From: Dehalococcoidia bacterium
Lineage (GTDB): Bacteria; Chloroflexota; Dehalococcoidia; Bin125
Length of the DNA: 45,214 nt
Reading direction: 5' to 3'
NCBI GenBank assembly: GCA_022822855.1
Contig: JAJDYG010000027.1
Span: forward strand, 1-45,214
The notes under the pieces: generated by a model
The model's input: only the letters and a program-made list of their open reading frames with translations
Database searches by the model: none
What the model was told of the DNA's origin: nothing
Made by a program: the position numbers and the translations under genes
In this document: positions 33,924 through 42,777 of the stretch, piece after piece
How positions within the stretch are numbered: position 1 is the stretch's first letter
Layout: the number at the start of each line of letters is the position of its first letter

Positions 33924-35289
33924 TAGACTCCTCGACCAGCGGCTCCATCGATTCGACGATCGCGGTCAGGCCTTCCATGCCGATCACTTTGACCGCGCTG
34001 CCCTCGGCAATCTCGCGACCCGCCGCCGCGCGGGCCGACCACAACTCGGCGTCCACGACCACCGTGCCGCCGGGCGTGAGCGAATTGTGCGCGGTGCCCG
34101 TCCTGCCGACGATCCCCTCGGAATCGGTCGAGGTCAACCGCGGGCGCCACTTGGGACGACGACGATCGACCGCGATCAGCGTGCCCAAACCAAACACGAC
34201 CATACCGATCAGACCGGCGCCGACAATTAGTGCCCAGATCGAGACCTTCTCCGCATCGACGGAGGCGTCGCCGATCAGCAACAGTCCGCCCAGGATCAAG
34301 GCAATGATCCCGCCGATCCCCAGGAAGCCAAACCCGGCCACGAACACTTCCGCCACCAACAGGATGATCGCCAGCACGAGCAGCGCGATCCCGGCTGGAT
34401 TCGTGTCCAGCGGACCAAGCGCGAAGAACCCGAAGATCAGCATGATCACGCCGAACACGCCCGGACCGACCAGGCCCGGCGAGAACGCCTCGATCAACAG
34501 CAACAGACTGCCGATCGAGGTGAACAGGAAAGCGATGTTCGGGTCGGCGATCACATCCAGCACGGACTCGGCGAAGTTGTAGTTGGTCTCCACGATCGGC
34601 GCGTCGCCGATATCGAGGATCACGTTGTCGCCGCCCGGTTCGAGCTGGATCACGCGCCCGTCGATCCGCTCGATGAGATCATCGAGATCGGCGGCAACGA
34701 GATCGATCACGTTGAGCTCAACCGCCTCGTCCCCGGTGATCGATACGGAGTTGCGCACGGCGTCCTCGGCCCATTCCTCGTTGCGGCCTCGATGCTTGGC
34801 GATTCCCCGGATGTCGGCCGCCGCGTCGTTGGTGACTTTCTCGCGGAGATCACCGTCGATATCGTCGCCGCTGCCCGAGATCGGGTGCGCTGCTCCGATC
34901 TGTGTGTTGGGCGCCATCGCGGCGATGTGGCCCGCCAGCGTGATGAACGTCCCGGCCGACGCCGCCCGAGCGCCCGCCGGGCTGACGAACACGATCACGG
35001 GAATCTCCGCCGCCAGGATCCGCTGCACGATGTCATCGGTAGACGAGATCAAACCTCCGGGCGTGTCCATCATCAGGATCCAGGCGGCTGCGTCCTGCCG
35101 CTCGGCCCGGTCCAGGGCGCGGCCGACAAAGTTCGCCGAGACCGGACCGATCTCCTGCGCCATGCTCGAGACGTGCAGCGCCCCCGGCGGGTTGTCCGAC
35201 CCGCACGCGCTGAGCGTGGCGGAGCCCAGACCCAGCCCGAGCAGGACTACAGCCAGCGCTCGCAGGGGACGACGAAGCAACCACCTCAT
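33916..35289 (-). CDS. NfeD/ClpP-class membrane serine protease
   Basis: 457 residues. The N-terminus (ALAVVLLGLGLGSATLSAC) looks like a lipoprotein signal with Cys29. The protease domain follows: WILMMDTPGGLISSTDDIVQ, catalytic Ser111 in ARAASAGTF and a likely partner Lys151 (LREKVTNDAA), the Ser-Lys pair known from the archaeal 1510-N protease. Then come about five membrane helices (residues ~240-390) and a C-terminal NfeD OB-fold (GIVGRTGTAHNSLTPGGTVV). Such proteins work with stomatin-type proteins in membrane quality control. No stomatin gene is beside it here. Confidence 0.88.
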   Translation of the reverse strand: MRWLLRRPLRALAVVLLGLGLGSATLSACGSDNPPGALHVSSMAQEIGPVSANFVGRALDRAERQDAAAWILMMDTPGGLISSTDDIVQRILAAEIPVIVFVSPAGARAASAGTFITLAGHIAAMAPNTQIGAAHPISGSGDDIDGDLREKVTNDAAADIRGIAKHRGRNEEWAEDAVRNSVSITGDEAVELNVIDLVAADLDDLIERIDGRVIQLEPGGDNVILDIGDAPIVETNYNFAESVLDVIADPNIAFLFTSIGSLLLLIEAFSPGLVGPGVFGVIMLIFGFFALGPLDTNPAGIALLVLAIILLVAEVFVAGFGFLGIGGIIALILGGLLLIGDASVDAEKVSIWALIVGAGLIGMVVFGLGTLIAVDRRRPKWRPRLTSTDSEGIVGRTGTAHNSLTPGGTVVVDAELWSARAAAGREIAEGSAVKVIGMEGLTAIVESMEPLVEESNE

Positions 35290-35312
35290 ACGTCAAGAAT
35301 ACGCAGGCGGGA

Positions 35313-35318
35313 TACACT
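35313..35318 (+). promoter_or_regulatory. Possible -10 element for a leaderless transcript
   Basis: TACACT ends 6 nt before the ATG at 35325, inside a divergent gap of only 35 nt. If used, transcription would start at or near the ATG. No convincing -35 is present. Confidence 0.3.
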
Positions 35319-35324
35319 CCGATC

Positions 35325-36089
35325 ATGCCTCCGCTGGTCACCCACATGATCGCCGCCGTCCGCGCGGGCGGACAGGTTGACGCCGACGGCGTCTCGTTCG
35401 GCGAGCAAAACGGCGACTATCTGCTGGGCGCCACGACCCCCGATATCCGCGTCCTGACCCGCTGGGATCGAGAGCGCACGCACTTCTTCGACATATACGA
35501 CGACGGCCACCAGGACTGCGTCGAGAATTTTTTTTCCACCCACCAAGCGTTCCGCGACCCGTCCGATCTCAGTGCCGAGACGATCGCCTGGGTCGCCGGA
35601 TATCTCACCCACGTGATCATGGATCAGGAGTACGTGCTGCAGATCTACCGACCCTTCTTCGGCTCGCGCTCGGTGCTCGGCGGCAGCTCACACGCGAACC
35701 TGCTCGACCGCGTCCTGCAATATGAACTCGACCGCCGCGAACGCGAGTCCGATGAGCAGATGCAGCAGATTCGCCAGGCGCTCGTCGCCTCTGCCATTGA
35801 GATCGACGCCGGTTTCGTCGACCGTCCGCTGCTGGAACGCTGGCGCGACACGACGGCCGCGATGACAGAGCACCCACCAGACTGGGACCGGTTCTCCTTC
35901 ATCGCCTCGCGACACCTGAAGAGCGCCGGCATCGAGAGCGAGTCTGGGCTCCGCGACTTCATGGAAACGATTCCCGAGCTCCTCGACGACAGCCTCAGTC
36001 ATGTCGATCAGAGCATCCTCGACGGCTTCTTCGAGTCCACCGCCGAGCGGACCGCAAGCGTTCTCCGCGACTGGCTGGGCGCCGACTGA
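35325..36089 (+). CDS. Zinc-dependent phospholipase C-like protein
   Basis: 254 residues. THMIAAVRAGG near the start, GDYLLGATTPDIRVLTRWDR with Asp residues, a following HFFDIYDD, and WVAGYLTHVIMDQEYVLQIY match the metal-binding pattern of the PF00882-type family (bacterial zinc phospholipase C fold and many uncharacterised relatives). No signal peptide is present, so a secreted lecithinase role is unlikely; the substrate is unknown. A T8 run at 35528-35535 lies inside the coding region. Its stop shares a base with the hisD ATG (TGATG). Confidence 0.7.
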   Translation: MPPLVTHMIAAVRAGGQVDADGVSFGEQNGDYLLGATTPDIRVLTRWDRERTHFFDIYDDGHQDCVENFFSTHQAFRDPSDLSAETIAWVAGYLTHVIMDQEYVLQIYRPFFGSRSVLGGSSHANLLDRVLQYELDRRERESDEQMQQIRQALVASAIEIDAGFVDRPLLERWRDTTAAMTEHPPDWDRFSFIASRHLKSAGIESESGLRDFMETIPELLDDSLSHVDQSILDGFFESTAERTASVLRDWLGAD

Positions 36090-37450
36090 TGGTCAGCGCC
36101 ACGGACATCGAGATCCCGATCTGGCGCGGCGCGGCAGCCGCGCGCGAGCAGCTCCTCTCCCGCCGCCGCCCCGACGACGACGAACTGAGCGAGGTCGAGC
36201 GCCAGATCCTGCGGCGCCTCTTCGACGACGAACCGGACTTCGAGGAAGCGGTTCGCCGGATCATCGAACAGGTCCGCAGCGGCGGTGATGCGGCCGTCCG
36301 CCAGATCGCCGAGGCGATCGACGGCGCCGCGCCCGACTCGCTGATCGTGACCGAGGACGAGTTCGCCGAGGCGCGCAGCGAAGTCTCCGCCGAGCTGGTC
36401 TCCGCCCTTCAACACGCCGCCGATCGCGTGCGCCGCTACCACGAGATGCAGCTTGAGCACGCCGCCAAGTCGTTCTCAAGCGGCGGCCTCGGGCAGCTCG
36501 TCCGGCCCCTCGCCCGGGTCGGCCTCTACGTCCCCGGTACCGCCGCTGTCTACCCATCGACGGTCCTGCACACCGCGATCCCGGCCCAGGTCGCCGGGGT
36601 GCCCGAGGTTGTCATCGCCTCGCCTGCCGTCCCCGCCGAGGACGGTACAGCCACGGTCAACGCGCTCAAACTGGTCGCCGCTGAAATCGCGGGCGTCGAC
36701 ACCGTCTACAAGGTCGGAGGCGCCCAAGCGATTGCCGCGCTCGCCTACGGCACCGAGTCGATCGGCGCGGTCGACAAAATCTTCGGCCCCGGCAACCGCT
36801 TCGTCACCGCCGCCAAGCGACGGCTCTACGGCGTCGTCGGCATCGACGCCATCTACGGGCCCACCGAGACCTTGATCGTCGCCGACGAGACCGCGAACCC
36901 CGAGCTCGTCGCCGCCGACCTCCTCGCACAGGCCGAACACGACAACTTCGCCGCACCGATTCTCATATCTACCAGCGAAGCGCTGGCAGAGTCCGTGGTG
37001 ATCCAGTTGCTCGATCAAACAGCCGACCTGCCGCGCCGCGAGATCGCTCTCAACGCCGTCCGATCCCGAGGCGGCCTCGCCTTTGTTCCCGATCTGGACG
37101 AGGCGCTCGCCATCGCCAATGAGTACGCGCCCGAACATCTGGCGCTCGTCGTCGACGATGCTCACCGACGAATCGGCGACGTCCGCAACGCCGGCGGCCT
37201 CTTCGTCGGCGAAGCCTCGCCCGAGGCGCTGGGCGACTACGTCGCCGGCCCGTCGCACGTCATGCCGACCGGTGGATCGGCGCGGTTCGCCTCGGCCCTG
37301 AACGTCGGCGAGTTCATGAAGATCACCACTGTCGTACAGGTCAGCGACGAGCTGCTCGATGAAGTCTCCGCCGACGCCGAGCTGATCGCCCACGCCGAGC
37401 ACCTCGACGCGCACGCCCGCTCGCTCGAACGTCGACGCCGCGACCGATGA
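36089..37450 (+). CDS. hisD: Histidinol dehydrogenase
   Basis: 453 residues. Signatures: VGLYVPGTAAVYPSTVLHT, VYKVGGAQAIAALAYGTESI, KIFGPGNRFVTAAKRRLYG, DLLAQAEHDNFA (zinc-ligand Gln and His) and DYVAGPSHVMPTGGSARF. It oxidises histidinol to histidine in two NAD-dependent steps. It is about 20 residues longer than usual at the N-terminus, in a charged region. The start shares a base with the preceding gene; the stop overlaps hisC by 4 nt. Confidence 0.96.
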   Translation: MVSATDIEIPIWRGAAAAREQLLSRRRPDDDELSEVERQILRRLFDDEPDFEEAVRRIIEQVRSGGDAAVRQIAEAIDGAAPDSLIVTEDEFAEARSEVSAELVSALQHAADRVRRYHEMQLEHAAKSFSSGGLGQLVRPLARVGLYVPGTAAVYPSTVLHTAIPAQVAGVPEVVIASPAVPAEDGTATVNALKLVAAEIAGVDTVYKVGGAQAIAALAYGTESIGAVDKIFGPGNRFVTAAKRRLYGVVGIDAIYGPTETLIVADETANPELVAADLLAQAEHDNFAAPILISTSEALAESVVIQLLDQTADLPRREIALNAVRSRGGLAFVPDLDEALAIANEYAPEHLALVVDDAHRRIGDVRNAGGLFVGEASPEALGDYVAGPSHVMPTGGSARFASALNVGEFMKITTVVQVSDELLDEVSADAELIAHAEHLDAHARSLERRRRDR

Positions 37451-38562
37451 GCTCCCAGCGCCCCCAGGTCCGCCCACATCTGGCGCAACTGCCGGGCTAC
37501 GCGCCCGTGGTGCCGCTCGTGGAGCGCGCTCGACAGGCCGGGCTCCAGCCCGAGGACTGCCTCAAGCTCGACGCCAACGAGAACCCCTACGGCATGCACC
37601 CTCGGGTCAGGGACGCGCTAACTCGCGCGCTGGCCGATCCCCACTTCGGCTCGATCTATCCCAATCCCAACCAGACCGAGCTCCGCGCCGCGCTGTCCCG
37701 CTACACCAGGCTCGACCCGTCAATGATCGTCGCCGGGTCCGGCGCCGACGAACTCCTGGACCTGGCCCTGCGGGCGTTGCTCCCTGCCGGCGGGTCGATC
37801 ATCACCAGCCCGCCGTCGTTCGGGATGTATCCCTTCCTGGCCGACATCAACGAGTTGAACCTGATCGACGTCCCGCGAGGGGATGGCTTTGGTCTACCCG
37901 GCGACGCGCTGCTGCAGGCGGTTGAGGAGTCGACTGATGAGGTCATTGTGGTCCTCACCTCGCCGAACAATCCAACCGGCGACCTCGTACCGAGAGACCT
38001 GCTCTGCGAGGTCCTTGGTCGGGGCGCGACCGTCGTGCTCGACGAGGCATACATCGAGTTCGCGGGGGTTGATTCCTCCGCACAGGACCTACTCTCCGAG
38101 TTCCCGCGACTCGTCATCATGCGCACCTTCAGCAAGTGGGCCGGCATCGCCGGGTTGCGCCTCGGCTACGCGCTGGCGCATCCCGACCTGGTCGCCGATC
38201 TGATTAAGATCAAGCAGCCCTACAACGTGAATCAGGCGGCCGAGGTCGCGGGCATCGCGGCGTTGGAGCATCTCGCCGAGATCTCCGGCCAGATCGACAC
38301 TATCCGCGACACCCGAGATCTGCTCTACGCAGTACTGCGCGACATCGAGGTTCTGCGCCCGTTGCCCTCAACATCCAACTTCATCCTGGTCGAAATCGAC
38401 CCGGCGATCGGCACGGGCCGAGAGTTGCACGACCGCCTCGCCGCCGTTGGCGTGTTCACCCGCACCTACAGTAACCCGCTCCTTGCCGGGCACCTCCGTA
38501 TCTCAACCCCTCGAGCCGACCAACTCGACACCCTCATCGAGCGGCTCAACTCCGTCATTTGA
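37447..38562 (+). CDS. hisC: Histidinol-phosphate aminotransferase
   Basis: 371 residues, fold type I PLP enzyme. KLDANENPYGMHPRV, YPNPNQTELRAALSRYT, GSGADELLDLALRALL, LTSPNNPTGDLVP, VLDEAYIEFAG and the PLP lysine in RTFSKWAGIAGLRLGY are all present. It makes histidinol phosphate. It is coupled to hisD by a 4-nt overlap. hisB lies 4 kb further on, separated by unrelated genes, so the histidine genes are partly scattered. Confidence 0.95.
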   Translation: MSSQRPQVRPHLAQLPGYAPVVPLVERARQAGLQPEDCLKLDANENPYGMHPRVRDALTRALADPHFGSIYPNPNQTELRAALSRYTRLDPSMIVAGSGADELLDLALRALLPAGGSIITSPPSFGMYPFLADINELNLIDVPRGDGFGLPGDALLQAVEESTDEVIVVLTSPNNPTGDLVPRDLLCEVLGRGATVVLDEAYIEFAGVDSSAQDLLSEFPRLVIMRTFSKWAGIAGLRLGYALAHPDLVADLIKIKQPYNVNQAAEVAGIAALEHLAEISGQIDTIRDTRDLLYAVLRDIEVLRPLPSTSNFILVEIDPAIGTGRELHDRLAAVGVFTRTYSNPLLAGHLRISTPRADQLDTLIERLNSVI

Positions 38563-38658
38563 CCCGACCCGGACCGCGTGGTCACCCAAGCCCGATGGCA
38601 GATCGATAGCATGGCCCCTGCGAGGAGTGCGGCACGGCGCGGGCATTGGGGGGGCAGA

Positions 38659-39495
38659 ATGAGCGGTTTCTTGCGCTTCCTTCGATCAAGAGAACGAATC
38701 GTCGCCGGGATGCTGACAGTCGCCGCCGTGACTGCCGTCGCGCTCACGCTGTCGTCTCTGGACGTCCTCCCCGGTGTGCAACTGGGCCAACAGCGTACGG
38801 TGGCCCAGGAACCCATCGAGCCACCTCCGCCTCCGCAGTTGCCGCAAGCTGTGTTGGGGAACCCGACGAGTCTCGTGGCGACGACGGGTCTGGTGAGCGG
38901 TGCCGTAGATCTGAGCTGGATTCCGGCGGCCAATGCGGACATCCATCTGCTCTATCTGATCAAGGCCAGCGGTGCTGACGGCCGCTACTGGTCGGGGACG
39001 CCGGACGCAGGCGGCATGGCGTCGGTCGAGGGTCTTGATGTCGGAGTCCGCTACATGTTCATCGTGATCGCCGGGCAAGCTCTGGAGACCCCCGGAACCT
39101 ATCGTTGGTCCGATTGGAGCAATTGGGCCGGAGCCACGCCGGTTGATCAATCTGCCCTTCCAACGCCGCCGAATCAGCCAGGCACGGGCGAATCCGAAGA
39201 GATCGTGCGCTACGCCGAATTCGAAGGACGCGTGGTGTCGATCGACCGGGCGGCGCGCTCGTTCCGGCTGCGGGTCTACGAGGCTGAGCATCTGCGTGGC
39301 GTCAGCTTGCCCAGCGTTGTGACGGTCGAGCGAGCATCTGACCGGTCGTTGCCGGGTTGGTTGCTCGTCGGACGCTACGTCGAAGCCGAGGGTCGGTACT
39401 ACAGCTCAAGCCAAACGCTGGTTGCTTGGGAGATCGAGGCCGAGGATGACGATTGGGATGACGACGACTGGGACGATGATGACGATGACGACTAA
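38659..39495 (+). CDS. Exported protein with FN3-like domain and Asp/Trp-rich tail
   Basis: 278 residues from the ATG at 38659, preceded by a GGGGGG run. A signal anchor (IVAGMLTVAAVTAVALTL) leads to a Pro-rich spacer (EPPPPPQLPQ), then a fibronectin-III-like region (about 65-160: LVATTGLVSGAVDLSWIPAA, WSDWSNWAGATPV). A second beta domain follows (about 180-262: AEFEGRVVSIDRAARSFRLR, WLLVGRYVEAEGRYY), reminiscent of OB-type DUF5666 domains. The protein ends in DDDWDDDDWDDDDDDD. The tail might bind cations. Function unknown; it follows hisC but is probably separate. Confidence 0.65.
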   Translation: MSGFLRFLRSRERIVAGMLTVAAVTAVALTLSSLDVLPGVQLGQQRTVAQEPIEPPPPPQLPQAVLGNPTSLVATTGLVSGAVDLSWIPAANADIHLLYLIKASGADGRYWSGTPDAGGMASVEGLDVGVRYMFIVIAGQALETPGTYRWSDWSNWAGATPVDQSALPTPPNQPGTGESEEIVRYAEFEGRVVSIDRAARSFRLRVYEAEHLRGVSLPSVVTVERASDRSLPGWLLVGRYVEAEGRYYSSSQTLVAWEIEAEDDDWDDDDWDDDDDDD

Positions 39496-39564
39496 GAAGA
39501 GCCTTACTCGCCTCTGTTGATCCGTTCGGCTCCCGTATCCTGCCATCCGAGCGAAGGAGCCGAT

Positions 39565-40125
39565 ATGCGCCTCTCCCAACCACGACTGCAGCCACTCACC
39601 GTCGACACCGCCGAGGGCGAATCCAAAGCCCAGCTTGAACGCGCCGAAGCCCGCGGCGGCCCCGTCCTCAACATCACCCGAACGCTCGCCCACTATCCCG
39701 AGCTCTCCTCGGCCTGGGGACGCTTCGCCCGCCATGTACTTGGCGGTTCCTCCCTGCCCGAACGAGAACGCGAACTGATCATCCTGCGTATGGGCTGGAA
39801 CTGTCAATCGGGCTACGAGTTTGGTCAGCACCGACGCATCGGCCAGCAGGCCGGCCTCAGCCTGGAGGAGGTCGAGCGAGTCAAGGAGGGCCCCGAGCAC
39901 GAGGCCTGGACCTCGCATGAAGCCGCGCTGCTCAGAGCCGCCGACGAACTCCACGCCGACTCCTTCCTCAGCGACGAGACCTGGAACAAGCTCGCCGAGC
40001 AGTACGACACGAAGCAGATGATGGACGTCGTTTTCGCCGCCGGCCAGTACAACCTCGTCTCGATGGCGCTCAACACGCTCGGCGTCCAGCTCGAACCCGG
40101 CACGCCCGGACTCGAGCTTGAGTAG
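39565..40125 (+). CDS. Carboxymuconolactone decarboxylase family protein
   Basis: 186 residues. The helical CMD/AhpD-like region includes ERELIILRMGWNCQSGYEFGQH, in which the usual CxxC is reduced to a single Cys with a His in the following helix, so a peroxidase-type disulfide is not possible. GAAGGAG at about 6 nt upstream sets the ATG. It is 9 nt before a CoA-transferase gene and likely in the same operon, suggesting catabolism of an organic acid (inference). Confidence 0.85.
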   Translation: MRLSQPRLQPLTVDTAEGESKAQLERAEARGGPVLNITRTLAHYPELSSAWGRFARHVLGGSSLPERERELIILRMGWNCQSGYEFGQHRRIGQQAGLSLEEVERVKEGPEHEAWTSHEAALLRAADELHADSFLSDETWNKLAEQYDTKQMMDVVFAAGQYNLVSMALNTLGVQLEPGTPGLELE

Positions 40126-40134
40126 GTGGACGCG

Positions 40135-41361
40135 ATGCCCGGACCGCTCGACGGCCTCCGCATCCTCGACTTCACCTGGGCCCTCGCCGGACCCTACGGC
40201 TCGATGATCCTCACTGACCTCGGGGCCGAGGTCTACAAGGTCGAGCACGTCGACACCAACGAGCGCCACCGAGGCGCCGGACCGTACGTCCACGGCGTCT
40301 CGACCTACTTCTTCAGCGTGAACCGGGGCAAGAAGTCGGTCACCCTCGACCTCAAACATCCTGACGCCGTTCAGATCATCAAGGACCTGGTCGATCCCGC
40401 ATCCGGCGGCATCGATGTCCTGACCGAGAACTTCCGCCCCGGCGCGATGGCGCGGCTCGGCCTCGGATACGAAGACCTTTCGGCCGTCAATCCCCGGCTG
40501 ATCTACGCCTCCACCTCCGGCTTCGGACACACCGGCCCCTATCAGCACCGACCGGCCGTCGACGTCATCGTCCAGGGCATGGGTGGCGTGATGAGCATCA
40601 CCGGACATCCCGGCGGCCCGCCCGCGCGCCCCGGCTACAGCATCGGAGACATGGCCGGTGGCATGTACACCGCCATCGGCGTGCTCGCCGCCATGCACGA
40701 GCGCGAAACCTCCGGCCTCGGACAGCACGTCGACGTCGCCATGCTCGACGCCCAGGTCGCCCTGCTTGAGAACGCCGTCGTCCGCGCGGCCAACACCGAC
40801 GAAGTCCCCGGGCCGATCGGTACCCGCCATCCGCTCGTCACCCCGTTCCAGGCGTTCCCGACGCTTGACGGCTGGATGGTGATCGCCGGGGTCAAGGACT
40901 GGCAACTCTTCTGCGCGAAGATCGAGCGCGACGACCTGCTCCACGACGAACGCTTCCAGACCAACCCGGACCGCACCGATCATCACGCCGACCTCGAACC
41001 GATCCTCAACGAAGCCTTCAAGAAACGCACCACCGCCGAGTGGGAGGCCGAGCTCGAAGGAGTCTGCATCGCCGCCCCGATGAACACGCTCCCGGAGATC
41101 ATCAACGACCCCCACATCCAGGCCCGAGGCATGATCGCCGAACTCCCCGTCGCCACTAGTCGACAAAAGGGCCAGAAGACGATCAAAGTCTCCGGCTCCC
41201 CCGTCCACCTCTCCCGAACCCCAATCCACCTCAATCGAGGAGCCTCCGCCATCGGCCAACACACGCGCGAGGCGCTGGAGCTGATCGGCCGGTCTGCAGA
41301 AGAGATTGACGGATTGGCCGAGGCCGGCGTCGTCTCGCTCGACGAAGGAGGCCCGCAATGA
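40135..41361 (+). CDS. Type III CoA-transferase (CaiB/BaiF family)
   Basis: 408 residues from ATG (a GTG at 40126 is possible). DGLRILDFTWALAGPYGSMI, LGAEVYKVEH, SVNRGKKSVTLDLK and LTENFRPGAMARLGLGYEDL mark the N-terminal part; the catalytic Asp lies in GYSIGDMAGGMYTAIGVLAA. These enzymes move CoA between carboxylic acids. The substrate cannot be told from sequence. It overlaps the next gene by 4 nt, so a shared pathway with the PEP mutase-like enzyme is likely. Confidence 0.92.
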   Translation: MPGPLDGLRILDFTWALAGPYGSMILTDLGAEVYKVEHVDTNERHRGAGPYVHGVSTYFFSVNRGKKSVTLDLKHPDAVQIIKDLVDPASGGIDVLTENFRPGAMARLGLGYEDLSAVNPRLIYASTSGFGHTGPYQHRPAVDVIVQGMGGVMSITGHPGGPPARPGYSIGDMAGGMYTAIGVLAAMHERETSGLGQHVDVAMLDAQVALLENAVVRAANTDEVPGPIGTRHPLVTPFQAFPTLDGWMVIAGVKDWQLFCAKIERDDLLHDERFQTNPDRTDHHADLEPILNEAFKKRTTAEWEAELEGVCIAAPMNTLPEIINDPHIQARGMIAELPVATSRQKGQKTIKVSGSPVHLSRTPIHLNRGASAIGQHTREALELIGRSAEEIDGLAEAGVVSLDEGGPQ

Positions 41362-42218
41362 CAGATCGCGCCGCATTCGCCAACCTTGTCCGCACCGGAC
41401 AACCAATCCTCGCGCCGGTCGCCCTCGACCCGCTCTCAGCTCGGCTCATCGAATCGCTCGGCTTCGAAGCGGCGTACCTTTCCGGCGGCGGATACGGATT
41501 CCAGCTCTCTGTCTCCGAGGCACTACTGACGATCACGGAGGTAGCAGGTGTGACTCGGCAGATTGTCGCTCGCTCAAATGTACCCCTTATTGTCGACGGC
41601 GGCGTCGGCTTTGGCGACGCATTGCACACGACCCGTGCCGTCCGCGAGATTGAGGCGGCCGGAGCGGCTGCGATTGAGATCGAAGACCAGGTCGCGCCCA
41701 AGCGGGCTCATCACCACAAGGGGGTCGAGCACCTGGTGCCGTTGGAGATGATGGTTGACAAAGTGCGCGAGGCGGTTGCTGCCCGCCGCGACGACGACTT
41801 CATCGTCATCGCCCGCACCGGCGCAGTGCGGAACGAGTCTTTCGAGCGCGCCCTCGAACGCTGCGCCGCCTACCGTGAGGCCGGCGCCGACGTGCTGATG
41901 CTCTTCACCAACGACCCCGACCAGATCGCCGAAGCAGGCCGAGTCCTCGGCGGGCCGCTCTCTCTGATGGGTCAGGCCGACCGCCTCGACCGGACGATGC
42001 TGGCCGAGCACGGCTTCAACGTCTTGATCGACCCCTTCACGGGCCAGGTCGCCGCATTCGGCGCGATGCGCGACGCCTACCGCAGCATGGCCCAGACCGG
42101 AACTTCGGGCCGCGATGTCGATGAGATCATGTCGCTCTACCGCGAGGTCCAGAACATGGCCGGCATGGACGAGCTCTACGCGATCGAAGAGCGGACGACC
42201 GAGCGGCCCTCACCCTAG
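41358..42218 (+). CDS. Isocitrate lyase/PEP mutase family protein
   Basis: 286 residues, TIM barrel. The family is shown by LIESLGFEAAYLSGGGYG, the metal-site region IVDGGVGFGDALHTTRAV and EIEDQVAPKRAHHHKG. Members cleave or form C-C or P-C bonds of small acids (2-methylisocitrate lyase, oxaloacetate hydrolase, PEP mutase). The usual D-x-D of the metal site is D-G-G here, and the KRCGH motif reads KRAHH without the catalytic Cys of the lyases, so it is probably not an isocitrate-type lyase. The stop codon lies in a dispersed repeat. Confidence 0.88.
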   Translation: MTDRAAFANLVRTGQPILAPVALDPLSARLIESLGFEAAYLSGGGYGFQLSVSEALLTITEVAGVTRQIVARSNVPLIVDGGVGFGDALHTTRAVREIEAAGAAAIEIEDQVAPKRAHHHKGVEHLVPLEMMVDKVREAVAARRDDDFIVIARTGAVRNESFERALERCAAYREAGADVLMLFTNDPDQIAEAGRVLGGPLSLMGQADRLDRTMLAEHGFNVLIDPFTGQVAAFGAMRDAYRSMAQTGTSGRDVDEIMSLYREVQNMAGMDELYAIEERTTERPSP

Positions 42219-42246
42219 CCCTCTCCCAAGGAAGAGGGGATCAGAG
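42207..42246 (+). repeat. Dispersed hairpin repeat of the CCCTCACCCTAG type
   Basis: CCCTCACCCTAGCCCTCTCC is followed by an AAGGAAGAGGGGA arm. The TAG at 42216-42218 within it is the stop codon of the PEP mutase-like gene, so the last residues (RPSP) are encoded by the repeat. It fills most of the 30-nt gap to the convergent ferritin-like gene. Confidence 0.65.
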
Positions 42247-42248
42247 GG

Positions 42249-42674
42249 CTACAGATCCCAGTGGCGGAGGATCGCTTCGGTTTCCTCCACGTGGCTGGTT
42301 TCGTCGCGGATGAAGTCCTCGAGCGTCACCTTGAGCGCAATGTCGCCGAAGTCTTCAGCGTCCTGGATCCGTGTCGTGTAGCGGGAGACCGCATCGCGTT
42401 CCATGTCCAGCACCGCTTCGAGCATGGCCCGGTTGCCGACCGGCAGCGGCACGTCTGCCGGAACCGTGGTCGGTTCGCCGCCCAGCGAGACGATCTTGTT
42501 TGACAGGTACGTCGCGTGGACCTGCTCGCCGTTGACTTCGGCGGTGAAGAACTGCGACAACTGGGGCCGGTGCGGACCGTCGACGCGGGCCGCATAGGTG
42601 ATGTACGTGACAATCGCGCCGAGTTCGGCCGCGAGGTCCACGTTGAGCCTGTCGATCAACTCTGCGCGTTCCAT
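42249..42674 (-). CDS. Ferritin-like domain protein
   Basis: 141 residues, four-helix bundle. Iron-type ligands appear as Glu in LAAELGAIVTYITYA, E-x-x-H in VNGEQVHATYL, a Glu in DMERDAVSRYTTRI and E-x-x-H in DETSHVEETEAIL. This pattern suits a di-iron bacterioferritin- or rubrerythrin-like protein. It is short and lacks a rubredoxin domain. It is a lone gene, divergent from hisB across about 100 nt; a role in iron or oxidative stress is inferred from the fold. Confidence 0.8.
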   Translation of the reverse strand: MERAELIDRLNVDLAAELGAIVTYITYAARVDGPHRPQLSQFFTAEVNGEQVHATYLSNKIVSLGGEPTTVPADVPLPVGNRAMLEAVLDMERDAVSRYTTRIQDAEDFGDIALKVTLEDFIRDETSHVEETEAILRHWDL

Positions 42675-42777
42675 ACGTTCTCTGCCTGCGCTCTCTGCCC
42701 CGCTCTGAACCGATGGCGCGTGAGGTCAGTGTACGGCGGCACTGGACAAGCCCCGCCATCTGCGACACAGTGGGCCC

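Noticed and set aside
39406..41406. Open frame of 666 codons on the minus strand
   Set aside because: It is antisense to the CMD-family, CoA-transferase and part of the preceding gene, all of which have clear family motifs. Its composition is what high-GC third positions produce on the opposite strand.
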